This document shows, in pieces, positions 21,979-34,000 of a stretch of 64,000 nt of DNA. The notes under the pieces are model-generated. The model worked only from the letters and a program-made list of their open reading frames with translations, did no database searches and had not been told where the DNA came from. Location: assembly GCF_035046485.1 (NCBI RefSeq), contig NC_085137.1, positions 132,870,703 through 132,934,702 of the forward strand, in the 5' to 3' direction. This DNA comes from Aedes albopictus (Eukaryota > Arthropoda > Insecta > Diptera > Culicidae). The first letter of the stretch is position 1; every line of letters starts with the position of its first letter. The position numbers and the translations under genes were made by a program.

Positions 21979-22137
21979 ATTTTTCATTATGCAACTCATT
22001 TCAGTTGCATTATGAACCAGGTCGGAAAAGTTGGCCATTATGATACCAAAATGAGTTATATAAAATAGAAATTATGATACTGAATTGCATAAAAGTTTTT
22101 AAGTGTAACATGCCAGAAAAACTCCGGCCTTCTTGTG

Positions 22138-22350
22138 AACATAACCAATAGAGGTAATAAACTATAGAGGAAGAATGTCGCTGGCGTCGCTGCCGAAACA
22201 TCTCTTGCTGGCAGAGATAGGCCGGGCTATAAGTGTCAAAGCTAAAAAGTATGCAGTTTGACAGATAGATACCCGACATGTTTGCGAGCGGGAACAAAGG
22301 GAACAACAGCGACATTCGTCCTCTATAGTTTATTAACTCTATTACATAAC
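22138..22350. mobile_element. ~213-bp MITE with ~45-bp TIRs
   Basis: 22138-22183 and 22307-22350 are inverted copies sharing TAATAAACTATAGAGGA and GAATGTCGCTG with few differences. The interior is unique, non-coding DNA. Confidence 0.8.
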
Positions 22351-24420
22351 CTGATCAAGGTATCCTGCTGGCTTTGGTTACATTCAAGCGATTCCAAAAC
22401 AATTCTCTCACATGAATTTTTTAAACGGAGACAAACTTTGAGCTCACAATTTTGTGTAATTTTTTTAATTTTTCATCAGTATCGTATTTCAAACTGTTCC
22501 CGTTCCCAACCATATTCGCACCCATGACGTTTTAATGAAAATTTATCTCACGATGATTAATAACTACACACCATTCGATTCCAACAGAGCTCCCGCTTGA
22601 ACCTCTGTGGTGGTGACCGATGAACCGTGTCTCCATTACGCACCTTGGTAATTAATTTCATCAACCCATGACCCCCTACCGACCGACAACAGGAGTCGCA
22701 GCAGCGACTTGCGTCACTTTTTTGGTTTAACAAAACTACACCAGAAACCTTACGGATGATTGATCATCTTTCACGCGCGCGCCCGCGTCTTGTTTGATCG
22801 ACAAAAATCGATCGGCATTTTTTCTTACCCCAGGTTGCTCCCAATTATTGACCGGCCGGCCGTCAATCTCAAAGCCAGTAGGAGAAATTTCCTTTCTGAG
22901 AACTGCAAAAAAAAATAACAACGACGACGCACTTAATTTTGCGACTTTTGACAGGTCATCATCTTGTATACGACGGACGGGACGGCGAAGGATGACGACG
23001 CTCACTGTTCGGGTCCCCCGAGGATCAATGGTCATTGAGCAGAGACCCAGGGTACCAATTTCGCCGTAGCGAGATCACCACTTTGTTCCGTGACCAAAGC
23101 CTCGAAATTATCGACGATAAATTTTGTCCACCCTGTGCCTCCGTAATCCAATCCGACCCGTTCGTCCGTTCACTCGCTCGCTCAAAACTCTCATCGCGAA
23201 TCGATCGATTCGGGGCATCAGCTGCCTGCCGTCAGCTGAGTGGAGTGGACCCAAGTCGCAAATTAGAAGAAGATTTATGGAACCTTTGTTTGTTCCCATG
23301 CGCGAGTGATGGCTGCGCGGCGGGCACCCTCGCTAGGGGACAAACTCAGGCCGAAAATGTGGCCTGGTCAGTGACTACCCCTATAAAGCGGAAATTACAT
23401 TATGAATTACAAACTCGACGACACAATAAACTGAAATTCGTTTTAAATATTGTGTGAACCAACACCCTGGCTGATGACAGACCTACTCCGCAGACAAACA
23501 AGCCACAGATAATATGTGCATCATACATCATTATAATGGAATTATTGAAGGTTTACATGTATTCTCTTAAAAATCGTTAGATTCATTTTGCTACAAAAAC
23601 TTTTAACAAAATCTGTTTAGTTAACTTTTTTTTTTTTTGAATTGATAGACATTACAAACTGATTTAGACCTAACAAAGTTCATATCTGAAATAACAAATT
23701 GTTCGAAAATTCTGTCACGTCCGCTCAGTCGGGCTCCGGATCACCGGTAGATCACCACAGCTACAAATTAATCCAGCCGCTCGTTTGAGGGTTTTTGTAC
23801 AAAGTTCGACGACGTTTTGTTTCTCTCTCAAGGGGACATAAATCACGTTTGATTGGTTTTGTGCCCCGCTGCTGGAGGATACTCTGCTGACTGAGTGCTG
23901 ACCAATCAAATTACTCAGCGACTGTATCTTGGACTCTCCGAACCTCCAAACCAAGTCAAAAAGGGTGGTGGTGATCACTGTAGGCAAGTAGACCCGACAC
24001 AGCGCACGATAGACAGCAAATTCCATCCGAAGCGAAGGTCGAGTTCATAGAGTACTTGAGGGCGCTGTGTGCGCATTGATGACACCCTGCAAGATCATTG
24101 CAAGTACGCTGACCGTTGTCGTCCTCAGGCGTAGTACTTGCCAGCTTTCAAGGGGTAAGTGCAGGGTCCGATAGAGGTCCATGCCATCATCGTCATTCCA
24201 CTGTGAAGGACGAGATATTCATCAGCGCGTATTGATTGATTGAATAAACTGCATTCTTGTTGCTAATATGCTCGATGGAAGAAATGCATCGTACATATTT
24301 ATAGCATGTATCACTGTAATGAGTATGGTTTTCTAAGCATAGTTGATGCATGGAAGGTGGTTTCACTTACACAAATTTTGTTTAGAGAATTCTTAATCAA
24401 AACTGATGTTTCATTATAAT
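22351..24420. other. GC-richer single-copy island F
   Basis: The longest non-repetitive tract of the window. It contains CGCGCGCGCCCGCG near 22773 and several frames of 60-140 residues on both strands. The longest (23035-23457 +) starts at TTG and has no domain I recognise; the frame at 23715-24026 (-) is similar in quality. I cannot support a gene, but this tract is a good candidate for promoter, enhancer or exon content. Confidence 0.35.
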
Positions 24421-24619
24421 TTGATTTGCTCTCATGCCTCGATTCTTTTTTTATTTCTGTTAATTGCACGCAACACTTTGTTTTTTTTTTTTATTTTTCT
24501 TTCACTAATTTAGTTGTTCCTAATTCCTAATTTCCTAATTCCTTGTTGGATATATAAGTCACAATGATCATAGTCTTTAGATCTATTGTGACATCTTTCA
24601 CTAATTACTTTTCCTGTCG

Positions 24620-25590
24620 GCCAATTCACTCCCGGTAAGAAATCTTCTGTAGCTAGCCGTGCTCATGCCTCTCACTGTTTACATTTCACGTCGAACACTC
24701 CCGATAAGGAATGAATCGAATCCAGTCGCACTCACTCTTTTGTTTACATTTTTGCGGCTTACAACTCATTCGTTGCGAGGAATCTTCTGACTCACGCTTA
24801 TGTTTACAATTTTGCAGCGAACAACTCACTTCCGGCAAGGAAGGAATCTAGTCGCGTTCACCTAAATGCTACGTCAAACATCTCACTCCCAGTAAGGAAC
24901 ATTCCCAATCTAGCCACGCTCTTGTCACTGATTACTTTCCGCGTCGAACAACTCACTCCCTAGCGAGATTCTTCTAAATCGCGCACAAGCCACTGTGTTG
25001 TGTTTGCATTGAATATCTCACTCCCGGGCAAGAATCTTCTGTATCTAGTCACGCTCACTCTTCACTTTTCGCGTCGTACAACTCACTCCCGTCAAGGAAT
25101 CAACCAAATCTAGTCGTACTCACGCTTCTGTTTACATTTTCGCGTCGAACGTTCAGCAAGGAATCTTGTGAAGCTAGTCGCACTCACGGCATTGTTTACT
25201 TTTCGCATCGAACAACCATATTCCGACAATGAATCTTCCGAATCTGGTTGTGTTTACTCCGCTGTTAACTGCCGCGTTGAACAGCTCACTCCCTGGCAAG
25301 AATCATCTGAATCTAGCTGCGCTCACGTCACAGCATTGTTTACGTTTTGCGTCAAAGAACTCACTTCCCGACAAGAATCTTTTGAATCCGCCCCCGCTTA
25401 CGCCACGTTTTACTTTCACATCGAACAACTTACTCTCGGGCAAAAATCTTCCAAATCCTACCTTCCTCACCACACTGTTTTCTTTTCTGACTGATTTCTT
25501 CTGAATCTAGCCACGCTTAGGCTCCTTTTAACTTTTTTTGCGTCAATCAATTCACTGCCGACAAGGAATCTCACACATGTAGTTGCGTTT
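24620..25590 (+). repeat. ~72-bp minisatellite, about 13 diverged copies
   Basis: Units consist of AATCTAGTCGCACTCACGC, then TTGTTTACATTTTCGCGTCG, then AACAACTCACTCCCGGCAAG. Units vary by substitutions and small indels around a period near 72 bases. Because the period is a multiple of three, one frame (25168-25494 +, GTG start) stays open and repeats about 24 residues. I regard it as incidental. Confidence 0.85.
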
Positions 25591-26849
25591 TTGTGTACCT
25601 AGCCTAGAACACTAGGTCATGAAATCTGTCATGATTGCTTGCCTTTCAAATCATTAACTCAAAAAGTGCCAACTTTCACAATAGACAATAGTGTTGCACA
25701 TCCTACCATAATCCATGGACCTCTTGAAATCTCAAAGGCCTCGGAGTCGTTTACGAGATATCCCAGGCTTGCCAAATGTCCAAGGTGTTTAAAGTTCTAT
25801 AGGTCAAACATTGTTACTTGATCTTTTCGAAGAGTAATAGATATTGTGAAACGTTTTTAATGTATTCTCGGTCATCCAAACTGCCCTGCAGATTGGTTCT
25901 TGAAATTTAATGCCATTACATAAATAGTTTACACTGTAAACTGTTACATTACATATCATACTGGAGCAGTTGACTGCTTTGAAACCTTTCGAAAGATACT
26001 TTTTCAGGTACTCTTGAAAAGCCAAACCATCCTGGAGTTTAAAATTCCAGGTTCTCACCTGTGACAATTGCTTTTTCCCGCTACGCTGAACCATGTCACA
26101 TAACGATAGGAATAAATTTCCCAAAAGGAGGTGTTCGGATCTCAAACTATGTTCTTGTAGCGGCGTTTAGTGTTGCAGCTCAAAACTGTAATAAAGTATA
26201 TTTAAGTTTACATTCACCATTTTGTTTTTACATTAACAAACATGAATAGTTTTTCACTCCTCACGCCACCACTGTCCAGCAACTATTCCGCTCCACTCAA
26301 ATTCTGCAACTAATCGTAAAATATGTGAATCTTTCTTGCTTTCAATTCAATTTCATTTCACTTCAACTAACCTTAATATTCCAATTTAACAATCTAATCC
26401 ACTAATAATAACAATAATTCAATAATATTTCACTAATTTTCTAACAATTTTCCGCTAATTTGCATCAATCAACTTGAACGCTTTCCTTTACTTTCAATTC
26501 TGTTTTGTTATGCTCTACAGTTTGACGTTTCAAGCCTATCAAGCGTAACATCCGAAAAAACCCTATCACCTTGAACTCACAATCCGAGCAGTGATGCCAG
26601 GTGCCGTAACAGGAGGAAAGCATGCCTCTGAAGCCGACCTACTGATGTTACATAACTAGCCATGTTTGCTGAACCTCTTTGAAGACAAAGGTCATACAAA
26701 CTTATAAGCCTTTGTAACACAAGTGTGCTATTGAGGAGGAGTTCCAGCAGAACTTTGGTAACAATCGACAGCAGCTGTTTCGTCACAATGCTCGAGAGAT
26801 TTACACGAAGAATGGTTAACAGATTTCTACCAGGTCGTTATTCTTGTTC
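25591..26849. other. Single-copy DNA, nothing recognised
   Basis: AT-rich DNA with a CAATAATTCAATAATATTTC-type stretch near 26410. Frames at 25804-26145 (-) and 26577-26786 (-) have no known domain. Confidence 0.35.
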
Positions 26850-27630
26850 ATAGCGAAAATTACGAAATGCAATAGTAGTAGATGTCAACGGCCAAACTGC
26901 AGGACAGTTTGGGCGACACTGAATATCCCAAAAAGTGTATAACAATTAATATCAATCTTCAAGTAAGTCCAATAATTCTAGTGGATTATGCATCGTTACT
27001 CTGTATAGCGGACATGACAATTGTTACTAGCTTAAAACTGAAGTTCTGCTCTCCGGAGTAGTTTGGTTGATCTAGAACATCTCAAATGAATTTTGAAATG
27101 GTCCATGTGATTGCAGAAGGTTCATAGATTATAGTTGGAAAACAGTTCATAGAGAAAAGAACTGAACTCCATGGCAGTTTGGAGGACCTTCAATAACCGA
27201 CTAGCATAATGTCTGTTAGTATTCCAGTAGGTCCGGTAGCCATAATTGATAACGCAAATCGACTCTGTAAAATGTATATGGCTACTGTAACGAAATTGTG
27301 ATCTGAAGCTCTGCTCCTCGGAGTAAGTAGTTTAGGTGATCTGGAACACCCCAAATTTATTTTGGAATGGTTCCAAGGGGGCATAGATAATAGTTGGATG
27401 TGTGATGTTAGAGATTGTAACGAATATAACTTCTGTGGCATATGTAGATGTCTAGGGCGAAACTCTAGGATAGTTTGGATGATCTCCAATGTACATAACA
27501 ATACTTATATTAGGTCCTTAAGTAGGTCCAGTAACCATTGTTGATTATGCAACGATAATTTGTATAACGGATATTACTACTGACACGAGTAGGTATAGAT
27601 CTGAGGTTCTTAACTCCAAGTTAATTTGGA
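26850..27630 (+). repeat. ~260-300 bp tandem repeat, three diverged copies
   Basis: Anchor words recur in the same order: TCTGCTCTCCGGAGTAGTTT near 27052, TCTGCTCCTCGGAGTAAGTA near 27309 and a CTTAACTCCAAGTTAATTTG equivalent near 27607. The companions are AGTAAGTCCAATAATT/AGTAGGTCCGGTAGCC/AGTAGGTCCAGTAACC. No gene is present. Confidence 0.65.
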
Positions 27631-27639
27631 TGGCCTACC

Positions 27640-27804
27640 TTATTTCAATAATGTCAAGGAGTGTCTTCCGAGTTTTCAAAGAATTTCTGGCAGGGAGTTC
27701 TTTTGAGAAGTTTTTAAAGAGACTACTCTTAAGACCTCTCGCAAAAAGTTCCTCTAGGTATATCCTTCACGAAATTCCTCCAGGAAATAGCCCAAAATGT
27801 TCCT
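27640..27804. repeat. Degenerate satellite, block 3a
   Basis: TTCCTCCAGGAAATA-type units, cut at 27805 by the insertion described next and continuing after 28785. Confidence 0.6.
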
Positions 27805-28785
27805 GCAGAAGTGAGTTTAGCCAACTTCTAGTCTCTAGTCTAGTCTACACATACACAGCCATTCATTGAAAGAATCCTGGAAAATGATAGGATCGACTAC
27901 GCCTATCATTTTTCTTGTCATTATTAATGATTGCAGTGCATCAGGGATGCATTACAAGCATTAAAGCGGCCAGGCCTACTGTGCAGCGTTGTTATTGTTA
28001 TTGTAAGCAGAAAACGGGGACATCTCGTACCAACCGTTCCGTGAAAAGTGAGAATAATATACCGCTTCGTTGGAAGTGACTTTGCTAAGAATGTTAATGT
28101 CACTCCATGTCCTCTGGAATCCTGGGATGGGACAACGGTATTTCCCCCGTATGCCCTGGCTCTCAAGCCTAGGCTTAAGCGCCTTTACCCGCTCTCTGAA
28201 ACGAAATCAAAAGTTATGGTATCCAGCCCTCCCCAAATGAACATTTATTCGTAATATTTGGTTGTTGTTTACACGAGTATAAATAGAAAAAAAAACAGAA
28301 AGATCTCACCATATTGTTTTTAATTGGGGCCTTGGCAATAAAGCAAGATTGTTTCAAGCTGATCAGGTAAAATCAGCGTCAGCATCACACTATAGTAATT
28401 TCGCCATATTGAAACTCAATCAAGATACTTTTTTGTGTGGCAGCTTTTTCTCGTGAACCAAAAAATATCACTTGGAAGTCCACTTGCACTTGAACCTTCA
28501 TTGTTATTTAGTATCCCTGTGGACAATGAAACTAACACAAATTGCAAAAGCATTTTCTGCACCTCAAGATAATAGGTACATGGAGCAGACCCACTTTCAT
28601 TCGCGGAAAAAACTATAAGCTTGGCATCAAACCGTAGCACCACCAGTCTTCCCATAAACCATGCGGAAGAATCACTTCTTTAAGTAACAATTTTCTTCTC
28701 TACCGGATGGCGTAGCACCGCCAGATATTTTCTTCTCAAACCGGCCGAATAAATAATCGCAGAAGTGAGTTTAGCCAACTTCTAG
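27805..28785. mobile_element. 927-bp insertion with 27-bp direct repeats
   Basis: An identical 27-base sequence beginning GCAGAAGTGAGTTTAGCCAA occurs at 27805-27831 and 28759-28785. Satellite lies outside both copies, and 27832-28758 is unrelated DNA. This is a target duplication of unusual length, or a duplicated end. The insert begins with a TCTAGTCTAGTC repeat, includes AAGAATCCTGGAAAATGATA, and ends GGCCGAATAAATAATC. It encodes no recognisable protein (only short frames). I read it as a 5'-truncated or internally deleted retroelement, plus orientation slightly favoured by the A-rich end. Confidence 0.75.
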
Positions 28786-31600
28786 GCAATTTCTTCAGGA
28801 ATTGTGAAAGCAGTAGGAACAAACCTGTAAATTTGTTCAATAATTTACCCAGCAGTTTCCCCAACATATCTTTCTTTTTTTCTTGTTGGGTACATTTTCC
28901 ACTGCGACCAGTTTTTTGATCTATTGTGGACTAGACAGATCTTTGAATGCTTGTAGATTTTTTTTTTCAACGTGATCTTCGAAGGACCCCATCGAAGATT
29001 CTTCTTAAGATCCAGATTTATACTGAAACTTTACCGAGGCCTCGCGAATTCCTTCAGAGACATATTATGGTACCTCCCTCTACAGGGCTTCTTCGAAGAG
29101 TTTTTCCGAATATTTCCCCAGAAATTCTGTCAAAAGCTTTTTTCTGGCTTTTGTTGAGTTCTGACGGTTCTCAACAATTTCCCAGTCAGTTCCTACAGAA
29201 AGTTCTCAAGATGTTCCTCCAGTGAATTGTTGCAAAGAGTTTCCCAAAGTATTTCTTTCGGGACGATCGTATGATGTTGAATAGGATGCTTAAGTGGAGG
29301 TGTTATGAGTACACTTCACACGCGATTAATTGGAAGGATGTACGCATATGGCCTCCTCTTTAGCTTCGTGATAGCTGGGTAAGTTCTTCCGGTGAGTTCT
29401 TCCAAAATGTCCCTCGTGAACTAATTTTTCAATGATTTTTTTCGAAAGGGCTCTCATAGGGTGAAAATATGACGAAGTCACATCGGAACTCCGTGAGCTA
29501 ATTCTTTGGAAAAAATCTCGCAAAAAACTACTTGATAGAACTTTTTGGATTTTTTTTTTTTTGAAGGAACTTCTTGGTGGTACTTCCTAAGGAAATGTCT
29601 TAGAGCAACTTCTCAACAGAATTCATGAAAGATCTCATTTGAACAATATCCTAGAGGAGCTCATTGTGGGAAATCTCTGGAAAACTCGCTTCAGGAACTT
29701 CTTGGAAATACACGTTGAAGAAACACCCCCTGGAGGAACTCGTTGTGAAATTTTCCGGGAGAACCTTCTTGGAGGAAGTTCGTGGATGAACCTCTGAAAG
29801 AACTTTTTTGATGGATTCCCTCTAGAGCAACTTCTTGGAAAAACTTTTTGGAGTTACTTCTTCGAGAAATTTCCTAGACAAACTCTGTGCAAAAACTTCC
29901 TCAGGTGATAATATAACGAAACTACACCCATGGGAAGGAATGTCCAATGCGTGGGTCCTCCAGAATGCTCTACAAATGTGCTCTTCCAAGAATTCTTCTG
30001 AAGAGTTGCTCTAAGGTATTTCACCAGGGAGTTCAATGAAGATGTTCCTTCAAACAACTCTTCCCAGGAGTTTCTTCAATAAGTTTTTACTTCCCACACG
30101 GAGTTCCTCAAAAAAATGCCTCTACTACACAGTTCCTCCTGAAAATTATTTCATGAAGTTATTTTTTTTTAGGAGTTCCTCCAAAAATTACTTCCAGAAT
30201 GTCCGCCAGAGAGTACTCAAAAGAAGTTCTTCCAAGGGGCTCTCCCGAGAAATCTCTCTGAAGAATCTTCCAGGAAGAGGATGGAGTCTTTTCAGGAGTT
30301 CCTCCAATATTTTGTTCCTGAAAGTTCTCCAGGAAATGTCTTCCAAAGAGTGTGCCTCCAGAAAATTCACTCAAGAAGTTCTTTCAGGAGTTCTATCAAA
30401 AAGTTCTTCGAGAGAGTTTTCCCAAAAAATTCTCTCACGCAGTTCCTAGAAGATGTTCTTCTAAACTCTGCTAGGAACTGCAAACAGCTCTTCCAGAAAA
30501 TGTATCGAACATTTTTTTGTTCAAGTAGTTCCTTCAAAAATTTATTCCAGAAAGTCATCCAAGGAGTTCCTCCATGGAGTTATGCCGCGAAGTTCTACTT
30601 AACCTTCCGTAACTCGCGCGGTTGGCCACCTCCGTCAGCACTACACTAATGCTGAGTACTGAAAGCGAGATTTTTTCAAAGTGTTGTACAAAATACAACA
30701 GCGCGATCGCTCGAGGGTAAATAATCTTCCAGGAAGTTCTTCCAATATTTTGTCCTGGATCATCTCCAAGAAAATCTTCCCAAAAAAGGAACAAAACATT
30801 CCTTCAGGGGAATTCTTAAAAAAGCTCCTCCAAGGAGTTTTCCCAAAAAGTTCCTATGAAAAATCTTTCAGGAAGTGCCTTCTTGAAGTTGTCCCGAGAT
30901 TTTGTCCTGTTCCAGAAAGTTCTCCAAGAATTTCCTCCCAAGGAGCAAAGGCATCCTTTCAGGGGAATCCCTCAATAAGTTCTTTCAGTAGTTCCATCAA
31001 AAATGTATTACTCTTAAACAATTCTTCCTGAAAAATCATTTAGGAAGTTTTTTCAGAAGTTGCTCCAAAAATTTCTTCCAGAAAATCTTTCAAGGAGTTT
31101 TACCAACAAGGTCCTCTGAACAAGTTTCGTGGAATTCTTTCAAGAGTTCCTCCAAGAAATTTCTCTCAAAGCAGGTACCTCAAGGAGCAAAACACTCTTT
31201 GAAAGAAGTGTTTTTTTTCACCATCACCAATCTTCAGCGCGATAGGATATTTCTTTCTTCAGAATTGTGCTTTTGAAAATTCAAGGTGTTCAAGGTGCTC
31301 TATATTCACCCTAAGTTCTGCAAGAAATGCCTCTAAAGAGTTTTCTCAAGAAGTTTTTCGAGACATGTTCCAAAGCTGTTCTAGAGATTTCCTTCATGGT
31401 GTTCATTCAAAGGTTTCTTCCAAAGATTTCTCCAAGGATTTATCCCAGTTCTTATACTAGGAGTTCCTCCGTTTTGTTTCCCCAAGGAGTTCTACCAAAG
31501 GAATTCCGTCAAGCGGGTGCTCCGCCTTTCCTGTTTTCCTGTAGGGTTTTCTTGCAGGGTTCCTACAGGTTTCTACAAGGAAGCCTCCTTCCAAGGATTT
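28786..31600. repeat. Degenerate satellite, block 3b
   Basis: Diverged units such as AGTTCCTCCAAAAATTACTT and TTCCAGGAAGTTCTTCCA. Frames up to 137 residues (30036-30449 +) translate the repeat into Ser/Phe/Lys-rich nonsense with overlapping antisense frames and are not genes. The stretch 29240-29560 is less repeat-like. Confidence 0.7.
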
Positions 31601-32139
31601 CCTATCTCGTAACGAAGGTAGATCACCTTGGGATGGTGCGTTACGTAGAGAAAAAATCTGTTGTGCCTGAACGTATTCTTTTTACTTAATCCTTCGGCTA
31701 CCAAAACCCAAATTCCTGTGACATTTAGGCCTAAAAGAACGTGGAGGTCTCTACACCTGTCTTAGGTGTCCTGCTGATCTACCCCACCCATCTCTCAGCT
31801 GTAGTAAGGACGTCTTCCGGCCGGACAGCTCCCGATTCCAGCGGGACGGAGGTCATACTCATAACAGTGATCTAGGACTGTATTACCTACGAATTATTGC
31901 GACTTTCTTAATGCCAATGCGAGGCATTCTTAGTCATCCGAACGGTTCTAGTGGTGAATATCATTGATTATATCACCACATAACATAACAATGATCACAT
32001 AACTCAAATATTGGAAGAAGAATCTGCTATTTGGATGATTTGTACGACCTCGAATATCTCAAACAATTATAGTTTAGCACAAAGCAGAATCCATTTGGAA
32101 TCTGTGCTGGATAGTCACTACTCAAACTGTATATCTTAT
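31601..32139. other. Unclassified GC-richer segment in satellite
   Basis: Contains CTCGTAACGAAGGTAGATCA and a later CGTTACGTAGAG, reminiscent of the CGTAACGTGGGTAGATC start of the retroelement-like insert at 49783-50657. It may be a related 5' region. No TSD or ORF was found. Confidence 0.35.
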
Positions 32140-32270
32140 CCCAGGTAACATTTTTATGGCCACTTAGTCTTTAGAAGGTTCTACGTGCCGTAATAAAGCC
32201 CAAAATCTCTTATTTTGGTTTTATGATGATTCTATGATGGCTTTATGATTTAAAAGCATTATGTTCTTGG
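32140..32270. mobile_element. CCAAGTAACA-type MITE, copy 1
   Basis: It starts CCCAGGTAACATTTTTATGG and ends with the inverted equivalent AAAGCATTATGTTCTTGG. The centre carries TTATTTTGGTTTTATGATG, shared with the two copies at 37850-38134. Confidence 0.65.
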
Positions 32271-32640
32271 AATACTCTAGAATATCCAAAAGTATACTAA
32301 AATTTACACTCAGATACATCATTGCAATTCGACTTGATCCTCCGAGTCGTCGGATATTCGTTTCAAGTCAGAACATACAACCTTTCAGAGGTAAACTTGA
32401 GTATATCGGATTTAGATACGATGCTATAACTAAAATTTCAATCTTTCATAATGGTAGAAAGCCTCAATTAGGAAACCTAAACTATTCCTCTAATCCCCAT
32501 ATTGCAGTCATTTGTACAGTGGCAAATTAAAAACCCCAAATTTTCCCACCAATTTCTCCCATACACGCAGTTTTAAAACCTACTCTTTCCCAATCTCTAA
32601 ATTACCAGGGTAAATGAATACACCTATCCTCTCGGTTCAC
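32271..32640. other. AT-rich spacer, nothing recognised
   Basis: A GTG- or TTG-free short frame at 32261-32530 (+) overlaps the MITE end and has no known domain. No other structure was noticed. Confidence 0.35.
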
Positions 32641-33555
32641 CATACTAGTCGTTTATCTTTATTTGATTTTAATTTAATTATTAGCCTCTGTTTTCCCCCC
32701 GAATGAATGGCGCACCCTGCTGCTGGTCAGCCGCGCATCGCAAACAGATCTCATTTTCAGGGGCACCGCAACCAAGCTAGTCGGTAGTAGCCTAGATCTT
32801 CTCTACATTGGCGGACACCCTACAGCAGACCGATCGACACTGACCATCGTCAGCAGTAGCCGTCCGTCCACGCTCGCGAGTCAGGCCGAGAGGCTATCGA
32901 AATGAGAAAAATTCCCACCATTACTTTACAATCAACTCGCGGTATCTTCTGGGCTTCTTCCCTTACCTTGGTTTCCAGCGGTTCGGCAGCATTAAAAGGC
33001 CATCGACGACGGTGACGACGACGTTTCGGATGGCCTCCGTCTTCGGAGGGCCCACGGGGACTAAACAAAGGCGCGCAAAGCGCCCATGTACCAATCCGAT
33101 TGTTTGCCGATTTAATTTCTGGTGTCTGGTGCTTTTTAATTCCGGTTAATTTCAAGTTCGGCGTTTGCAATTACCTTCCACCATGCCATGGTGCTGCGGT
33201 GCCCTCTGACCCTCACTACTTGGTGGGCCGCTACTACATAGGAGGCTCAAGGAAACGGGGACAAGGTCTTGGAGATTACCCTAACTGAATACAAAAACAT
33301 CCGAAACGGCAGCGCAGCATCAGTCAGTTGGATCATCACCACGATCAAATTGAGCTCAATTTGAAATTCATCAATTGATGACCCCAGAGCAAGAGCTAGG
33401 TTGAAGTATCTCATCATCGCATCGGAGGCACTAAAAACGAGCCAATCATCTGCTGTGGTCTGCAGTGCACTGTGGTTTCTTATGTTTGGGATAAGTGGGC
33501 AAAACTCATCATATGATAGTCGCATATCAATAGTCTTCGATTGATTTCACATCCG
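32641..33555. other. GC-richer single-copy island G
   Basis: Non-repetitive tract with GACGACGGTGACGACGACG near 33003 and CATGCCATGGTGCTGCGG near 33183. Frames at 32850-33170 (-) and 33247-33525 (-) show no recognised domain. Candidate regulatory or exonic DNA. Confidence 0.35.
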
Positions 33556-33639
33556 AAGCTTTCGATTGCTTAATTCAATCTTTTTAAAGTATTTTTAGCC
33601 TAGAACTAGACATACTTAAAATAAATGAGTTAGACCCTT

Positions 33640-33920
33640 TTGACATGTCAATGTAGAATTGAGTATTCCAGGGGAAGTCTAGGCCACTTCATTGAGTCTC
33701 AGGGGCGTTTAATGTAATCTACAAAGGATTTTCGAATAGTTTTGGCGTTTCAGTCTTTTCGGGGTCAAAAACAACTAAATGTTTTCTTCTTCCAACGTTT
33801 CGATCCTTATTGGATCTTCCTCAAGGATGTCAAAAAGCCTCTTGGGCGCTTCAGGGGATCTCAGTTCAAGTGAATCTCAGGGGCAGTTTAGGGGGTCTCA
33901 GGTGCATTTCAGAGAAGCCC
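33640..33920. repeat. Degenerate GGGGCGTTTAG/TCTCAGGGG repeat
   Basis: Units such as GAGTCTCAGGGGCGTTTA and GAATCTCAGGGGCAGTTTAG recur around a block at about 33725-33840 that contains the dispersed GTTTCGATCC motif. The motif block may be an insertion into this small array. Confidence 0.5.
33795..33836 (+). repeat. Dispersed GACGTTTCGATCC motif, copy 2
   Basis: CCAACGTTTCGATCCTTATT followed by GGATCTTCCTCAAGGATG, parallel to copy 1 at 15698-15747. Confidence 0.55.
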
Positions 33921-33953
33921 AACCCGGGTAGAGGAGTGAAAAGGTAAATGAAA

Positions 33954-34000
33954 AGCAAATTTTACCATTAAAATAGAATGTTTTAATGGTAAAATTTGCT
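33954..34000. repeat. Perfect 20-bp-arm hairpin
   Basis: AGCAAATTTTACCATTAAAA at 33954-33973 is followed by the seven-base loop TAGAATG and an exact inverted copy at 33981-34000. Confidence 0.9.

Noticed and set aside
21921..22016. CRISPR-like or other spaced direct-repeat array
   Set aside because: The ATGCAACTCA words are nested inverted repeats without regular spacers, in a eukaryotic context.
23035..23457. 140-codon frame in island F as a gene
   Set aside because: TTG start, no domain, competing frames on both strands. Left as part of an unclassified island.
30036..30449. 137-codon Ser/Phe/Lys-rich frame
   Set aside because: It is a translation of degenerate satellite units, with antisense frames open over the same bases.
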